NCBI GenBank assembly: GCA_026645635.1
Contig: JAPKMV010000030.1
Location: 1-13,942 of the forward strand
Reading direction: 5' to 3'
DNA from: Caldilineaceae bacterium
GTDB taxonomy: Bacteria; Chloroflexota; Anaerolineae; Caldilineales; Caldilineaceae
DNA length: 13,942 bases
Under the pieces are notes generated by a model that was not told the DNA's origin, did no database searches, and saw nothing but the letters and a program-made list of their open reading frames with translations. The translations under genes were made by a program, and so were the position numbers. Positions 1 to 11,269 of the stretch are shown here, in pieces. Positions within the stretch are counted from its first letter, which is position 1; every line of letters starts with the position of its first letter.

Positions 1-327
1 ACCGTTTTGGAGACCGTAGGAAAGGAGAAACAGACCATGTTGATTTCACCTGCTGCGCAACAATGGCTGGAAGAAGGCCGAGAAGAAGGACGGGAGGAAG
101 GACGTGAAGTGGGCCGGGAAGAAGGACGTGAAGAAGGACGGGCGCAGGGCAAGCGCCAGATGTTGGTCGAACTGATCACCTATCGCTTTGGCGCGCCGGA
201 CGCGGCGCTGTTGGCGGCGCTCGACGCGTGCAGCCTGGAGCAGCTTTCCGCCGCCAGCCGTATCGTGCTGGATGCGGGCAGCGCACAGGAGGTGCTGGAG
301 GCGCTACAACGGTTGATGGTGCAGTGA
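1..327 (+). CDS. Rpn-family/DUF4351-type protein, C-terminal part (5' end outside window)
   Basis: The reading frame is open from the first base, so this is the tail of a longer gene. Residues are counted from a TTG at base 7. Residues 22-45 are six near-perfect copies of the tetrapeptide E-E/V-G-R, which should form a charged helix or coiled coil. The last 50 residues or so (RFGAPD, then leucine-rich helices) resemble the DUF4351 tail found in Rpn/PD-(D/E)XK 'transposase-like' nucleases and in related proteins of Chloroflexi and cyanobacteria. In that family the nuclease domain is N-terminal, so any catalytic residues lie upstream of this window. An in-frame ATG at 37 has no convincing ribosome-binding site, which also argues for an upstream start. 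The gene converges on the M24 peptidase gene. The family is known for recombination-promoting nucleases, but activity cannot be judged from this fragment. Confidence 0.65.
   Translation, partial: TVLETVGKEKQTMLISPAAQQWLEEGREEGREEGREVGREEGREEGRAQGKRQMLVELITYRFGAPDAALLAALDACSLEQLSAASRIVLDAGSAQEVLEALQRLMVQ
70..141 (+). repeat. Six tandem 12-bp units encoding an (E-E-G-R)n helix
   Basis: Variants of GAAGAAGGACGG follow one another six times in frame and encode EEGR units; one unit reads EVGR. Copy number could vary by slippage in whole codons without breaking the frame. Such repeats are typical of the linker before the DUF4351 tail. Confidence 0.8.
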
Positions 328-420
328 CACTGAAGTGACCAAGTGCGCATCTTGAAGGAGCAGGCGGGTGGCCGTCTGCTGCGCGAGTTTGCGCTGCGCG
401 TTGCCTTCCGATGGGGGTAG

Positions 421-471
421 GGACAGGCTCCTGTGCCTGTCCGGCTTCCGGGCGCACACGTGGGTGCGCCC
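421..471. repeat. Two adjacent perfect hairpins, probable dispersed intergenic repeat
   Basis: The first hairpin has arms GGACAGGC (421-428) and GCCTGTCC (435-442) with a 6-nt loop. The second has arms GGGCGCAC (450-457) and GTGCGCCC (464-471), also with a 6-nt loop. Both stems are perfect 8-mers and only 7 nt separate them. Neither is followed by a T-run, so they are not standard intrinsic terminators. The element lies between the convergent Rpn-type and M24 genes. Double-hairpin elements beginning GTAGGGRCAGG are, to my recollection, dispersed in Chloroflexota and cyanobacterial genomes. Dispersal cannot be shown from one copy. The rest of 328-578 shows no gene. Confidence 0.6.
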
Positions 472-578
472 CCACCCGACGCCCGGCGACATATTTCGGC
501 CCACGTGTACTAGCCCCTCCCCAAATTGCACAGGGAATGACTCGCTTGCGGCCCCGATGGAAGCTGGGAGGGGGTGCA

Positions 579-1787
579 TTATCCGCGGTGCAAAATCAAC
601 TCCGTCTGCGGCGCGCCAAGAAAGACAGTGCCGCTCTCCGTCACCAGCACATCCTCTTCGATGCCCATGTAGCCGTAGCCCGGCACGAACAGCCCCGGCT
701 CCACCGTGTAGACGTGCCCCGCCTCCAGCGGATAGTCCGGCGTGGCGCCGTAGCGCTCCCAGTGCGGGCCGAGCACGCCGCCGCCGTCGTGACAGGCGCG
801 GCCCAGGTGATGGCCGGTGGCGTACTTGTATTCCGGGTAGCCGGCGTCGGTCACCACTTTGCGGGCGATTGCATCCACCTGCGCGCCGGTCATCCCAGGG
901 CGCATCGCGTCCACCGCCGCCTGGATCGCCGCAACGATGGTGGCGAAACCGTGGCGCACCGGCGCAGGTGCGTCCGTTTCCTCCGGACGCAGCAGGTAGA
1001 GCACGCGCTGGATGTCGGACGAATAGCCGTGCTCGCGCACGCCAAAGTCGAAATGGAGCAGATGCCCCGGCTCGATCACGGTGTCGGTCGGCCCGGCGTG
1101 GCCGATGGGCGTGTCCGGCCCGCTGTTCACCGCCGGGCAACTGGCCCATTCCCAGGAAGTCTCCAGCCCGCGCGCCGTGACCTGGTCGTGCATGAACTGG
1201 CCGATGGTGCGCTCGGTCATGCCGGCGCGCACGAAGGCGAAGGTGTCGGCGTAGATCTGCTCCGTCGTGGCGATGGCCTGGCGGATGCGCGCCACTTCGG
1301 CCGGGGTCTTGCGCCCGCGCAGCGCGCCGATCACCTGCTCGGCGCTGGTCAGCCGCGCCGCGTAGGGCGTATCCCCCAGATACTGCTGCAGGAGCAGATA
1401 CATGCCGTGGGTCAGCCCGTCGGCGTGGGAGTCGTTGGACGAGTAGTTTACGGCAATCTGCGCCGGGTCGAGCCGCTGAAGCAGGCTGCGCAGCGGCTCG
1501 CTGAAGGCTTCGTGGTAGGTGATCACCTCGTCGTAGGCGCCCAGCCGCCGCGCCGTCTCAGCATCGAAGTGGCCGAGGATGGCGATGCGCTCGCCGCGGC
1601 GGGTGACGATGAACGCACTCTGCCAGGTGACATCGTGGCCGTAGATGTAAGGCAGCACTGGGTCGCGCACCGCAGAGGTTTCGCGCACGAAGGTGAGCCA
1701 CAGGTCGACCTTCTGCTGGCGCAGAATCTCGACCGCCTGGCCAACCTTCTCCCGGATCAACTCTGTCTCGGACGCTATCGTAGACAT
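579..1787 (-). CDS. M24-family metallopeptidase (Xaa-Pro aminopeptidase/creatinase-like)
   Basis: The 402-residue protein has the two-part layout of the aminopeptidase P/creatinase group. An N-terminal creatinase-like domain spans about 15-160 and a pita-bread catalytic domain about 165-400. The five dinuclear metal ligands can be placed: D247 (HFDFG), D258 (YSSDIQ), H326 (GHHLG), E363 (TVEPG) and E377 (GIEEDVLV). With all ligands present it is probably an active cytoplasmic metallohydrolase, most likely trimming peptides with proline at position 2. Substrate cannot be read from sequence, because creatinases and lyases share the fold. No signal peptide is seen. The ATG is preceded by AAAGGGAG with 6-7 nt spacing. 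The gene starts 15 nt after the acyl-CoA-dehydrogenase-like gene and is the last member of the minus-strand operon. Confidence 0.88.
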   Translation of the reverse strand: MSTIASETELIREKVGQAVEILRQQKVDLWLTFVRETSAVRDPVLPYIYGHDVTWQSAFIVTRRGERIAILGHFDAETARRLGAYDEVITYHEAFSEPLRSLLQRLDPAQIAVNYSSNDSHADGLTHGMYLLLQQYLGDTPYAARLTSAEQVIGALRGRKTPAEVARIRQAIATTEQIYADTFAFVRAGMTERTIGQFMHDQVTARGLETSWEWASCPAVNSGPDTPIGHAGPTDTVIEPGHLLHFDFGVREHGYSSDIQRVLYLLRPEETDAPAPVRHGFATIVAAIQAAVDAMRPGMTGAQVDAIARKVVTDAGYPEYKYATGHHLGRACHDGGGVLGPHWERYGATPDYPLEAGHVYTVEPGLFVPGYGYMGIEEDVLVTESGTVFLGAPQTELILHRG

Positions 1788-1802
1788 GATTTTCTCCCTT
1801 TC

Positions 1803-2993
1803 TTATCCAACGCTGCCGTTGCTCTCTGCCCGGACTGCTGCCAGCGCCTGCCGCCCGAACTGCAAATACGCCTCGTCGTCGCCCACCGGATGGTATAGCC
1901 CGGCGCGCACGTCGCGGTAATAGCGCTCCAGCGGCAGCGTGCGGGTCATGCTGGCGCCGCCCGCCACGCGCATGGCGTGGTCCACCGCGGCGACGGCGTG
2001 ATTGGTGGCCGTCACCTTGGCGGCGATCACCGTCGGGCCGAGTGCATCGCGCTGCGCCGGGTGATCGCCCCAGAGCGTCGCGGCGTGATAGAGCAGCAGC
2101 CGCGCCTGGGTGAGCAGCAACTCTGCCTGGCCGAGATGGCGCTGAATGTGCTCCAGCGTGGCGATGGGGCGACCCAGCGCCGTGGGTGTGCGCTCCTGGG
2201 CATAGCGCGCCGCGGCTTGCTGCGCGGCCAATGCCACGCCCACGTAGACTGCGCTCACCACGAGCAGGAACCAGGCGTTGCCGCCGCCGCCGGTCGACTG
2301 GCTGGCGCGGGCGAGGATGTTTTCCTCCGGCACGCGCACGCCGGTGAGGAGGATGTCGTGGCTGCCCGTGGTGCGCATTCCCAGCGCGTCCCAGGTTTCC
2401 ACAAGTTGGATGCCGTCGCCGCGCGGCACGACAAAACGCGCCACATCGTCGCTGCCGTCTTGCAACGTGGCGGGGATGATGAAGTAGTCGAGCACCGGCG
2501 CCATGCTGGCGAAGCTCTTGCGCCCGTCGATGATCCAGGTGTCCGGTGCGTCGGTCGCGGGGCGCGCCGTGGTCTTGGGGCGGCCGCCGCGGCTGGGGCT
2601 GCCCAGTTCCGGCTCGGTGGCGCAGGCGTTGACCAGCGCGCCGCGGGTCACGGCGTCCGCACTGAGGCGGGCGAAGAGCGTGTGCGGCCAGGCGCCGGCT
2701 TCCGCCGCGCTGCCCAGCGTCTGCATGTGCATGGCCAGGCTGAGCGCAGTGCTGCCGTCGCCTTGGGCCAGCCGCTCCATCGTCATCACGGTTTCCAGCA
2801 GCGATGCGCCCCAGCCGCCCAGATCTTCCGGGACAACCAGCGCGGGCAATCCTGCCGCACGGATGTCGTCAAAGTTGGCAAAGGGAAAGGCGCCGCTGCG
2901 GTCCTGTTCGGCGGCGCGGGCCGCAAAGCCGTCGGCCAGTTCGCCGGCCAGCGCGATGAAGCGCGCCTGGCGTTCGGTGTAGGGATAAAACAT
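1803..2993 (-). CDS. Acyl-CoA dehydrogenase-family flavoprotein lacking the usual catalytic Glu
   Basis: The protein is 396 residues from the ATG at 2993. A GTG at 2996 is in frame, but AAAGGA sits 6 nt before the ATG and only 3 nt before the GTG. An all-helical N-domain spans about 5-120, and a beta domain with the flavin/substrate motif NACATEPELGS is near 122-132. The strand WDALGMRTTGSHD near 201-213 is typical of the family, and a helical C-domain follows from about 235. Near the C terminus, RDVRAGLYHP occupies the place where most acyl-CoA dehydrogenases have RD...IYEGT, so the general-base Glu is absent. This tail is seen in divergent members, some of which act as flavin monooxygenases (DszC-like) or have unknown substrates. 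I would not call it a beta-oxidation enzyme. It lies 15 nt downstream of the PLD-like gene. Confidence 0.85.
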   Translation of the reverse strand: MFYPYTERQARFIALAGELADGFAARAAEQDRSGAFPFANFDDIRAAGLPALVVPEDLGGWGASLLETVMTMERLAQGDGSTALSLAMHMQTLGSAAEAGAWPHTLFARLSADAVTRGALVNACATEPELGSPSRGGRPKTTARPATDAPDTWIIDGRKSFASMAPVLDYFIIPATLQDGSDDVARFVVPRGDGIQLVETWDALGMRTTGSHDILLTGVRVPEENILARASQSTGGGGNAWFLLVVSAVYVGVALAAQQAAARYAQERTPTALGRPIATLEHIQRHLGQAELLLTQARLLLYHAATLWGDHPAQRDALGPTVIAAKVTATNHAVAAVDHAMRVAGGASMTRTLPLERYYRDVRAGLYHPVGDDEAYLQFGRQALAAVRAESNGSVG

Positions 2994-3008
2994 CACTGAT
3001 CCTTTGGG

Positions 3009-4604
3009 TCACGAGAAGATGCGGAACTCGCGCAGTGTCTCGTTGAATTCATTCACATAGAGCCGTGCCGTGTCGGCGTTGGCGGCGACCATGTAGAGGT
3101 CGTGAGAATAGACCGACGTGTTGTACCAGTTGAAGCTGCCTTCCAGCACCTTGTACTCGTCGATGACGCAGTATTTGGAGTGGATCGGGCAGTAGGGCAC
3201 CGGCTGGTCGTGCTGACCGTAGGCGAGAAGCACGGGCACGCCGGCGCGCTTGAGCCGGTAGACGGCGGGCAGCAGCGGCCGCGCCAGCTCCTCCGCCATC
3301 GAGAACTCCTGCCCCGGGTCGCCTTTGCGCGCCAGATGGCCGTTGAGGATGATCTGCACGTCGACGCCGCGGTTGCGCGCGTGGATCAGCGCGTCGATCA
3401 CGCTGTCTTCGTGCTCGCCCACCATCTCGCCGATGAGAAAGAGGCAGAGCTTGATCGACCGCTGCGCGCGGTGAATCTCGGAGATGATGGCGGCGTTGGG
3501 ACGATAGTAGACGCCGTTGGGCAGCGCCTGGCGGCCAAAGGTGTAGAGCAGGTTGAAATGGCTCAGCGGCTCGACGGTGTACTTCTGGATGACGCCCCCG
3601 CGCACGCTCTGGAAGATGTTGTCGAGCAGCCGGCAGAACCCCTTGGAGCGAAAGGACATGCCCGACTCCCAGTTGGAACCCCAGCGGTCGAAGGTGATGT
3701 TGAAGGAGCCGACGATGGCGTCGCGGTCGCCAAAGATGATGAACTTGTTGTGCATGTCCGGCGCGACTTCGATCTTCGGATGTTTGGGCGTGCAGAAGAC
3801 GCCGACCAACTCCACGCCGGAGCGCTTCAGCCGGATGTAGTTGTAGCTGTTGGTCAAGGTCATCTTGCGCCAGTCTACCTGCACCTGCACCCAGACGCCG
3901 TTCGCCGCGGCGTGGAGCAGATGGTTGACGAAATCGGTGTCGTCGATGCAGTCGACGCAGACCTTGATCGTGTGCATGCGGTCGGGCTGGGCGTGGCGGC
4001 GCGCAATCACCGCGTCAATCTGGTCGTGGATATAGCGCTTGGGGTGGTACGGATGGAGCGGCAGCCCCTTGGTGAACTTGGGCGTGACGTTGAGCGAACC
4101 GTAGTTGCTATTGATCCAGTCCACGTCGCGCTGGAGCATGGCGGCGTCGGCTTCATAGGTGCGCCAGGTGTTGGGCGTCACGAATTCCGTCGTGATGGGC
4201 CGGCGCTGGAAGCGCTCATCGTCGAACTGCGGGCCGTCCATGAAGATGTATTCGTGCCGCGACGGGATCGAGCGTTCGCCGATGTGCACCACGTAGGCAA
4301 ACTTGACACAGGTGACGCGCCCCAGATGCTTCGGGAAAGGATGCATGAAGAAGTCGCGCGTCACGCGCTGATGAAAGTTCCACTGCGGATAGCGCGGGTC
4401 GGTGTCCACCACGAAATGCTCGCAGACGCCGTCGCTGCGATAGACCTTGAAGATGACCTTGAGGTTGAGATCGATGCCCCAGAACGCGTCGAAGCGCACG
4501 CGGCCCCAGCGCAGATAGAAGACTTCCTTGAAGTCGTTGTTGCGCGGGAAACTGGTGCCCAATTTGCCCTCGACGGGTACTGCGTAATCTTCAGCAAATG
4601 CCAT
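3009..4604 (-). CDS. Phospholipase D-like protein with two HKD motifs
   Basis: The protein is 531 residues from the ATG at 4604. That ATG is chosen because TGAGGA lies 8-9 nt upstream; an in-frame GTG at 4619 has no ribosome-binding site. The N-terminal 130 residues or so are predicted beta-rich and are not recognised. Two PLD domains follow. The first HKD is H285-N-K287 with GSFN at 299-302; the usual Asp position is Gly288+4 (FGD), so the Asp is shifted by one. The second is canonical: H475-S-K477, D482 and GSFN 489-492. Paired HKD motifs form one active site that cleaves phosphodiester bonds through a phospho-His intermediate. Substrates in the superfamily include phospholipids, cardiolipin precursors and DNA, and cannot be chosen here. 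There is no signal peptide or membrane segment. It follows the CBM21-EEP gene across a palindrome and precedes the flavoprotein gene by 15 nt. Confidence 0.85.
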   Translation of the reverse strand: MAFAEDYAVPVEGKLGTSFPRNNDFKEVFYLRWGRVRFDAFWGIDLNLKVIFKVYRSDGVCEHFVVDTDPRYPQWNFHQRVTRDFFMHPFPKHLGRVTCVKFAYVVHIGERSIPSRHEYIFMDGPQFDDERFQRRPITTEFVTPNTWRTYEADAAMLQRDVDWINSNYGSLNVTPKFTKGLPLHPYHPKRYIHDQIDAVIARRHAQPDRMHTIKVCVDCIDDTDFVNHLLHAAANGVWVQVQVDWRKMTLTNSYNYIRLKRSGVELVGVFCTPKHPKIEVAPDMHNKFIIFGDRDAIVGSFNITFDRWGSNWESGMSFRSKGFCRLLDNIFQSVRGGVIQKYTVEPLSHFNLLYTFGRQALPNGVYYRPNAAIISEIHRAQRSIKLCLFLIGEMVGEHEDSVIDALIHARNRGVDVQIILNGHLARKGDPGQEFSMAEELARPLLPAVYRLKRAGVPVLLAYGQHDQPVPYCPIHSKYCVIDEYKVLEGSFNWYNTSVYSHDLYMVAANADTARLYVNEFNETLREFRIFS

Positions 4605-4626
4605 ATTCACCGTCCTCACAAATAAC

Positions 4627-4719
4627 AGACCGCGGATGCGGCGGATTTGGCGAATTCACGCGGATTTCTTGCCACTTTTCATCCGCGAAAATCCGCCTAA
4701 TCTGCTAAATCCGCGGTCT
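4627..4719. repeat. 93-bp imperfect palindrome between the EEP and PLD-like genes
   Basis: The outer arms AGACCGCGGAT (4627-4637) and ATCCGCGGTCT (4709-4719) are perfect 11-mers. Inside them the arms continue to pair with scattered mismatches around repeats of CGCGGATT and AATCCGC, leaving a loop of about 11 nt near 4669-4679. The whole gap between the two genes is therefore almost one long hairpin. It is built of the short word ATCCGC in both orientations, a pattern seen in dispersed intergenic repeats of GC-rich bacteria. It could attenuate transcription, stabilise the upstream mRNA, or simply be a mobile or expanded repeat. Confidence 0.75.
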
Positions 4720-4739
4720 ATCTATCTCGCCCACACCGG

Positions 4740-6245
4740 TCAGTGTGGCTCGAAGGTGACATAGAAGCCGACGTGATCCGATACGCGGCCGTAGTCTGTT
4801 TCGGTAAAGAGCACGCGCGCGCCGGTCGCTTTGAGTTTGCCGTCGCGACGCAGGAAGATGTAGTCGATGCGGTGATCGCCGTCCAGCAGGCGCGGCCAAT
4901 CGGCCTGGTGCGTGCGAAAGACCGCGTCGAACACCCCGCGGCGGTCGATCTTGAGGAACTGATCTTCGTACTTGCCACCGGCAACCACATGGCGATAGGC
5001 TTCGGCGCCGGCCTTGGCGTTGAAGTCGCCGCAGATGAGCGTCGCCGCCACCTGGCGGGTGTGGCTGCGTTCAGCCCAACTGGCCAGCGTGTCGAACTGC
5101 TGGCGGAAGCCATCCTGCCACCAACTCAGGTGCGTGCAGAAGACATTCACCAGCCCGATGCCCGGCGCATCCACCTGCGCCATCACCACCTTGCGCGCGT
5201 GGATGTCGTAGGGGTCCTGGCTGGGCGACACGTAGCGCGCTTCACGCTTAAGCAGCGGGAACTTGCTGACGATCGCCACGCCTTCGCGGTAGCGGCCAAA
5301 CCCCTGGTGCGACCAATCGGTGTACACGTGATACGGTTGCCCGATGCGCTCGTTGATCACCTTCACTGCGTTTGAGTTCCAGTCGCCATGCCCGTCGTTC
5401 CAGTTCTCTGCCACCTCTTGAAAACAGATAAGATCGATGTCGAGTTCCCGAATCGCCGCGGCGATCTTAGACAGTTTGGCGTCCTGGTCGGCTTCCTGGT
5501 AACAGTGCAGGTTCAACGTGAGCACCTTGAGGTCGGCGCGGCGCACACGATAATTGGCGCCCCGGTTGTTGTCCCACCAGCTCTGTTCGCCCCGGCGGCA
5601 GCCCACGGCATACTCGACGCGATAGGCATCGCGCAGCTTGATGCGCCCCGTCCAGATCTGCACGCCATATTGGTTGGGGTTGCGGGCGTTGCTCTGTTCG
5701 TTGCGATCCCAGTGGTCGCGCGCATAGAAGCAGGGCGTGCGCTTCACCGTTTTCCAGCCGTCGGTGCTCCACTCGATCAGCACTTCCTCCGGCGTCAGCG
5801 CCGCGTCCACAGCCACGCTCACACTCACGACCTTCTGGTCGGGCTGAAGCTGCGGGTCAAAGTCGATATGACGCACGGAGGTTGCCGCGGGCAGACGCAC
5901 GCCCGCGTCCGCCTCGATCTGGTAGTTGGCGCCGCCGTTGTTCTCCCAAGATTCCTGGCCGTCCATGCGACAGAAAAGCGCAAAGCGCACGTTGCCCGGC
6001 AGCGATTGGTGCGCGTCGCCTTGCCGCCAGGTCTGCGCCCGCCAGATTTCCCGGTTGTCGCCGGCAGGACCGACATAGGTGGCGGGCAGCATCTGCCAGT
6101 CGCCCGTTTCGCCCGCCCAACGCACCGCAACTTCCTTGCCGTAGGCGCGGTTTTCCACCAGGAGGCAGAAGGTCAGCCGCTGCTGCGGCGCGCCTTTCCT
6201 GCGGGTGATGATGTTTTCAGCGTAGAGAAGCTCGATTGCGCTCAC
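4740..6245 (-). CDS. Endonuclease/exonuclease/phosphatase enzyme with two N-terminal CBM21-like domains
   Basis: The protein is 501 residues if it starts at the GTG at 6245, which has AGGA 6 nt upstream. The frame is open to 6323, but that stretch overlaps a probable promoter. Residues 2-112 and about 124-234 are two tandem CBM21-like domains. The first has VENRAYGKEVAVRW near 30 and WENNGGANY near 100; the second has STDGWKT near 160 and WWDNNRGANY near 223. The W-x-N-N-x-G-x-N-Y signature marks starch/glycogen-binding CBM21 domains. Residues 239-501 are an EEP (DNase I/sphingomyelinase fold) domain with N245 (LTLNLH), E277 (FQE), H372 (FCTHLSWW), D407 and N409 (GDFNA) and D490-H491 (SDHVG), so it is probably a metal-dependent phosphodiesterase or phosphatase. 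No signal peptide is seen, suggesting it may act on intracellular glycogen. The true substrate is unknown. Confidence 0.85.
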   Translation of the reverse strand: MSAIELLYAENIITRRKGAPQQRLTFCLLVENRAYGKEVAVRWAGETGDWQMLPATYVGPAGDNREIWRAQTWRQGDAHQSLPGNVRFALFCRMDGQESWENNGGANYQIEADAGVRLPAATSVRHIDFDPQLQPDQKVVSVSVAVDAALTPEEVLIEWSTDGWKTVKRTPCFYARDHWDRNEQSNARNPNQYGVQIWTGRIKLRDAYRVEYAVGCRRGEQSWWDNNRGANYRVRRADLKVLTLNLHCYQEADQDAKLSKIAAAIRELDIDLICFQEVAENWNDGHGDWNSNAVKVINERIGQPYHVYTDWSHQGFGRYREGVAIVSKFPLLKREARYVSPSQDPYDIHARKVVMAQVDAPGIGLVNVFCTHLSWWQDGFRQQFDTLASWAERSHTRQVAATLICGDFNAKAGAEAYRHVVAGGKYEDQFLKIDRRGVFDAVFRTHQADWPRLLDGDHRIDYIFLRRDGKLKATGARVLFTETDYGRVSDHVGFYVTFEPH

Positions 6246-6313
6246 CGTCGATCCTGCCGTGTTCTCCAGCGCCCGGTTGATGCGGCTCCGGCGCGGCCCC
6301 TGTCCTCCCGCCG

Positions 6314-6322
6314 ATTGTAGCA
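6314..6322 (-). promoter_or_regulatory. Candidate extended -10 promoter for the EEP gene
   Basis: On the minus strand this reads TGCTACAAT, an extended -10 (TGn plus TACAAT). It lies between the pckG terminator and the GTG start at 6245 and predicts a leader of about 60 nt. No good -35 is seen at 17 bp, which an extended -10 can tolerate. It supports separate transcription from pckG. Confidence 0.4.
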
Positions 6323-6372
6323 CAGCCGCCGCGGATCACGGCATCCCGCGCACAACTGCCTGAACCCCGCCA

Positions 6373-6417
6373 AAAGAAAGAGCGTGCTGCGAGATTCTCG
6401 CAGCACGCTCTTTCTTT
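6373..6417. terminator. Strong bidirectional intrinsic terminator downstream of pckG
   Basis: Arms at 6373-6393 and 6397-6417 are perfect 21-bp inverted repeats with a 3-nt ATT loop. The GC-rich core GAGCGTGCTGCGAG is flanked by A-rich sequence on the left and T-rich sequence on the right. On the minus strand the stem ends in TTTCTTTT, as expected for a Rho-independent terminator starting 24 nt after the pckG stop. The A/T symmetry means it could also stop plus-strand transcription. Confidence 0.9.
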
Positions 6418-6440
6418 CTACAGTCAGGACTGGCGCTCAA

Positions 6441-8315
<1,875 letters not shown>

Positions 8316-8399
8316 CTTGCGGATTTCCTTTCTGGTGCGCTCAACGGCCTGAGCCGTACTGTCTGCATACTGCGCTGCAATCATATATCATGGCAGCAA

Positions 8400-8418
8400 A
8401 AGTGTGCTAGTGACACTT
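8400..8418. promoter_or_regulatory. Inverted repeat upstream of pckG, candidate operator
   Basis: Perfect 6-bp arms AAGTGT and ACACTT flank a 7-nt spacer (GCTAGTG). On the minus strand it lies just upstream of TATGAT in the probable pckG promoter, about where a -35 box would be. That position suits a transcription-factor site. No specific regulator is recognised. Confidence 0.35.
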
Positions 8419-8558
8419 ATCACAATCTTTTTCGGGACAGTTGTCAGGAAAACCGTATGCAGCATGGGGGCCGCACAGGACATGATCCGGGGACGAGCGC
8501 CGCGCAATCGTTTGCACGCCAGCGCGGCGCGGTCTATCGTGTCCCAGCAACAATATGA

Positions 8559-8631
8559 GAGGGTGATGGGGTGATGGGGTGATGGGGTGATCGTTTCACC
8601 CTCTCACCCTCTCACCCTCTCACCCTCTCAC
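8559..8631. repeat. Opposed octamer tandem repeats with G-quadruplex motifs on both strands
   Basis: GAGGGTGA and three TGGGGTGA units (8559-8590) are followed by the 5-nt spacer TCGTT, then four TCACCCTC units and TCAC (8596-8631). The two halves are near-complementary and can form a hairpin. The plus strand also has GGG-TGAT-GGGG-TGAT-GGGG-TGAT-GGGG (8561-8587). The minus strand has four GGG runs with 5-nt loops (complement of 8599-8625). It begins 3 nt after the clpB stop codon. Confidence 0.85.
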
Positions 8632-8634
8632 AAA

Positions 8635-11220
<2,586 letters not shown>

Positions 11221-11269
11221 ATTGGGTACTCCCGTTTGGGATCAAGATTTTCGAATCGAACTACCGCCC

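Larger units (their letters stand above)
8316..8634. other. 319-nt intergenic region between clpB and pckG
   Basis: No gene is seen here. The side next to pckG carries a -10-like TATGAT (minus strand, about 60-70 nt upstream of the ATG) without a convincing -35, and an inverted repeat just upstream of it. The middle, about 8420-8555, shows nothing recognisable. The side next to clpB is filled by the octamer repeat with G-rich runs on both strands. Confidence 0.6.

Noticed and set aside
514..573. Inverted repeat CCCCTCCC / GGGAGGGG with a 44-nt loop as an M24 terminator
   Set aside because: The loop is too long, there is no T-run, and runs like these are likely by chance in GC-rich sequence.
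304..1898. Long open frames overlapping the M24 gene on both strands
   Set aside because: They are Arg/Ala/Pro-rich, typical shadow frames of a GC-rich gene; the M24 frame carries all five metal ligands.
3102..4625. 507-codon plus-strand frame opposite the PLD-like gene
   Set aside because: It is the antisense of a gene with clear HKD motifs, has Val/Asp/His-rich low-information composition and no ribosome-binding site.
8559..8631. CRISPR array
   Set aside because: Units are 8 bp with no spacers between them; this is a short tandem repeat.
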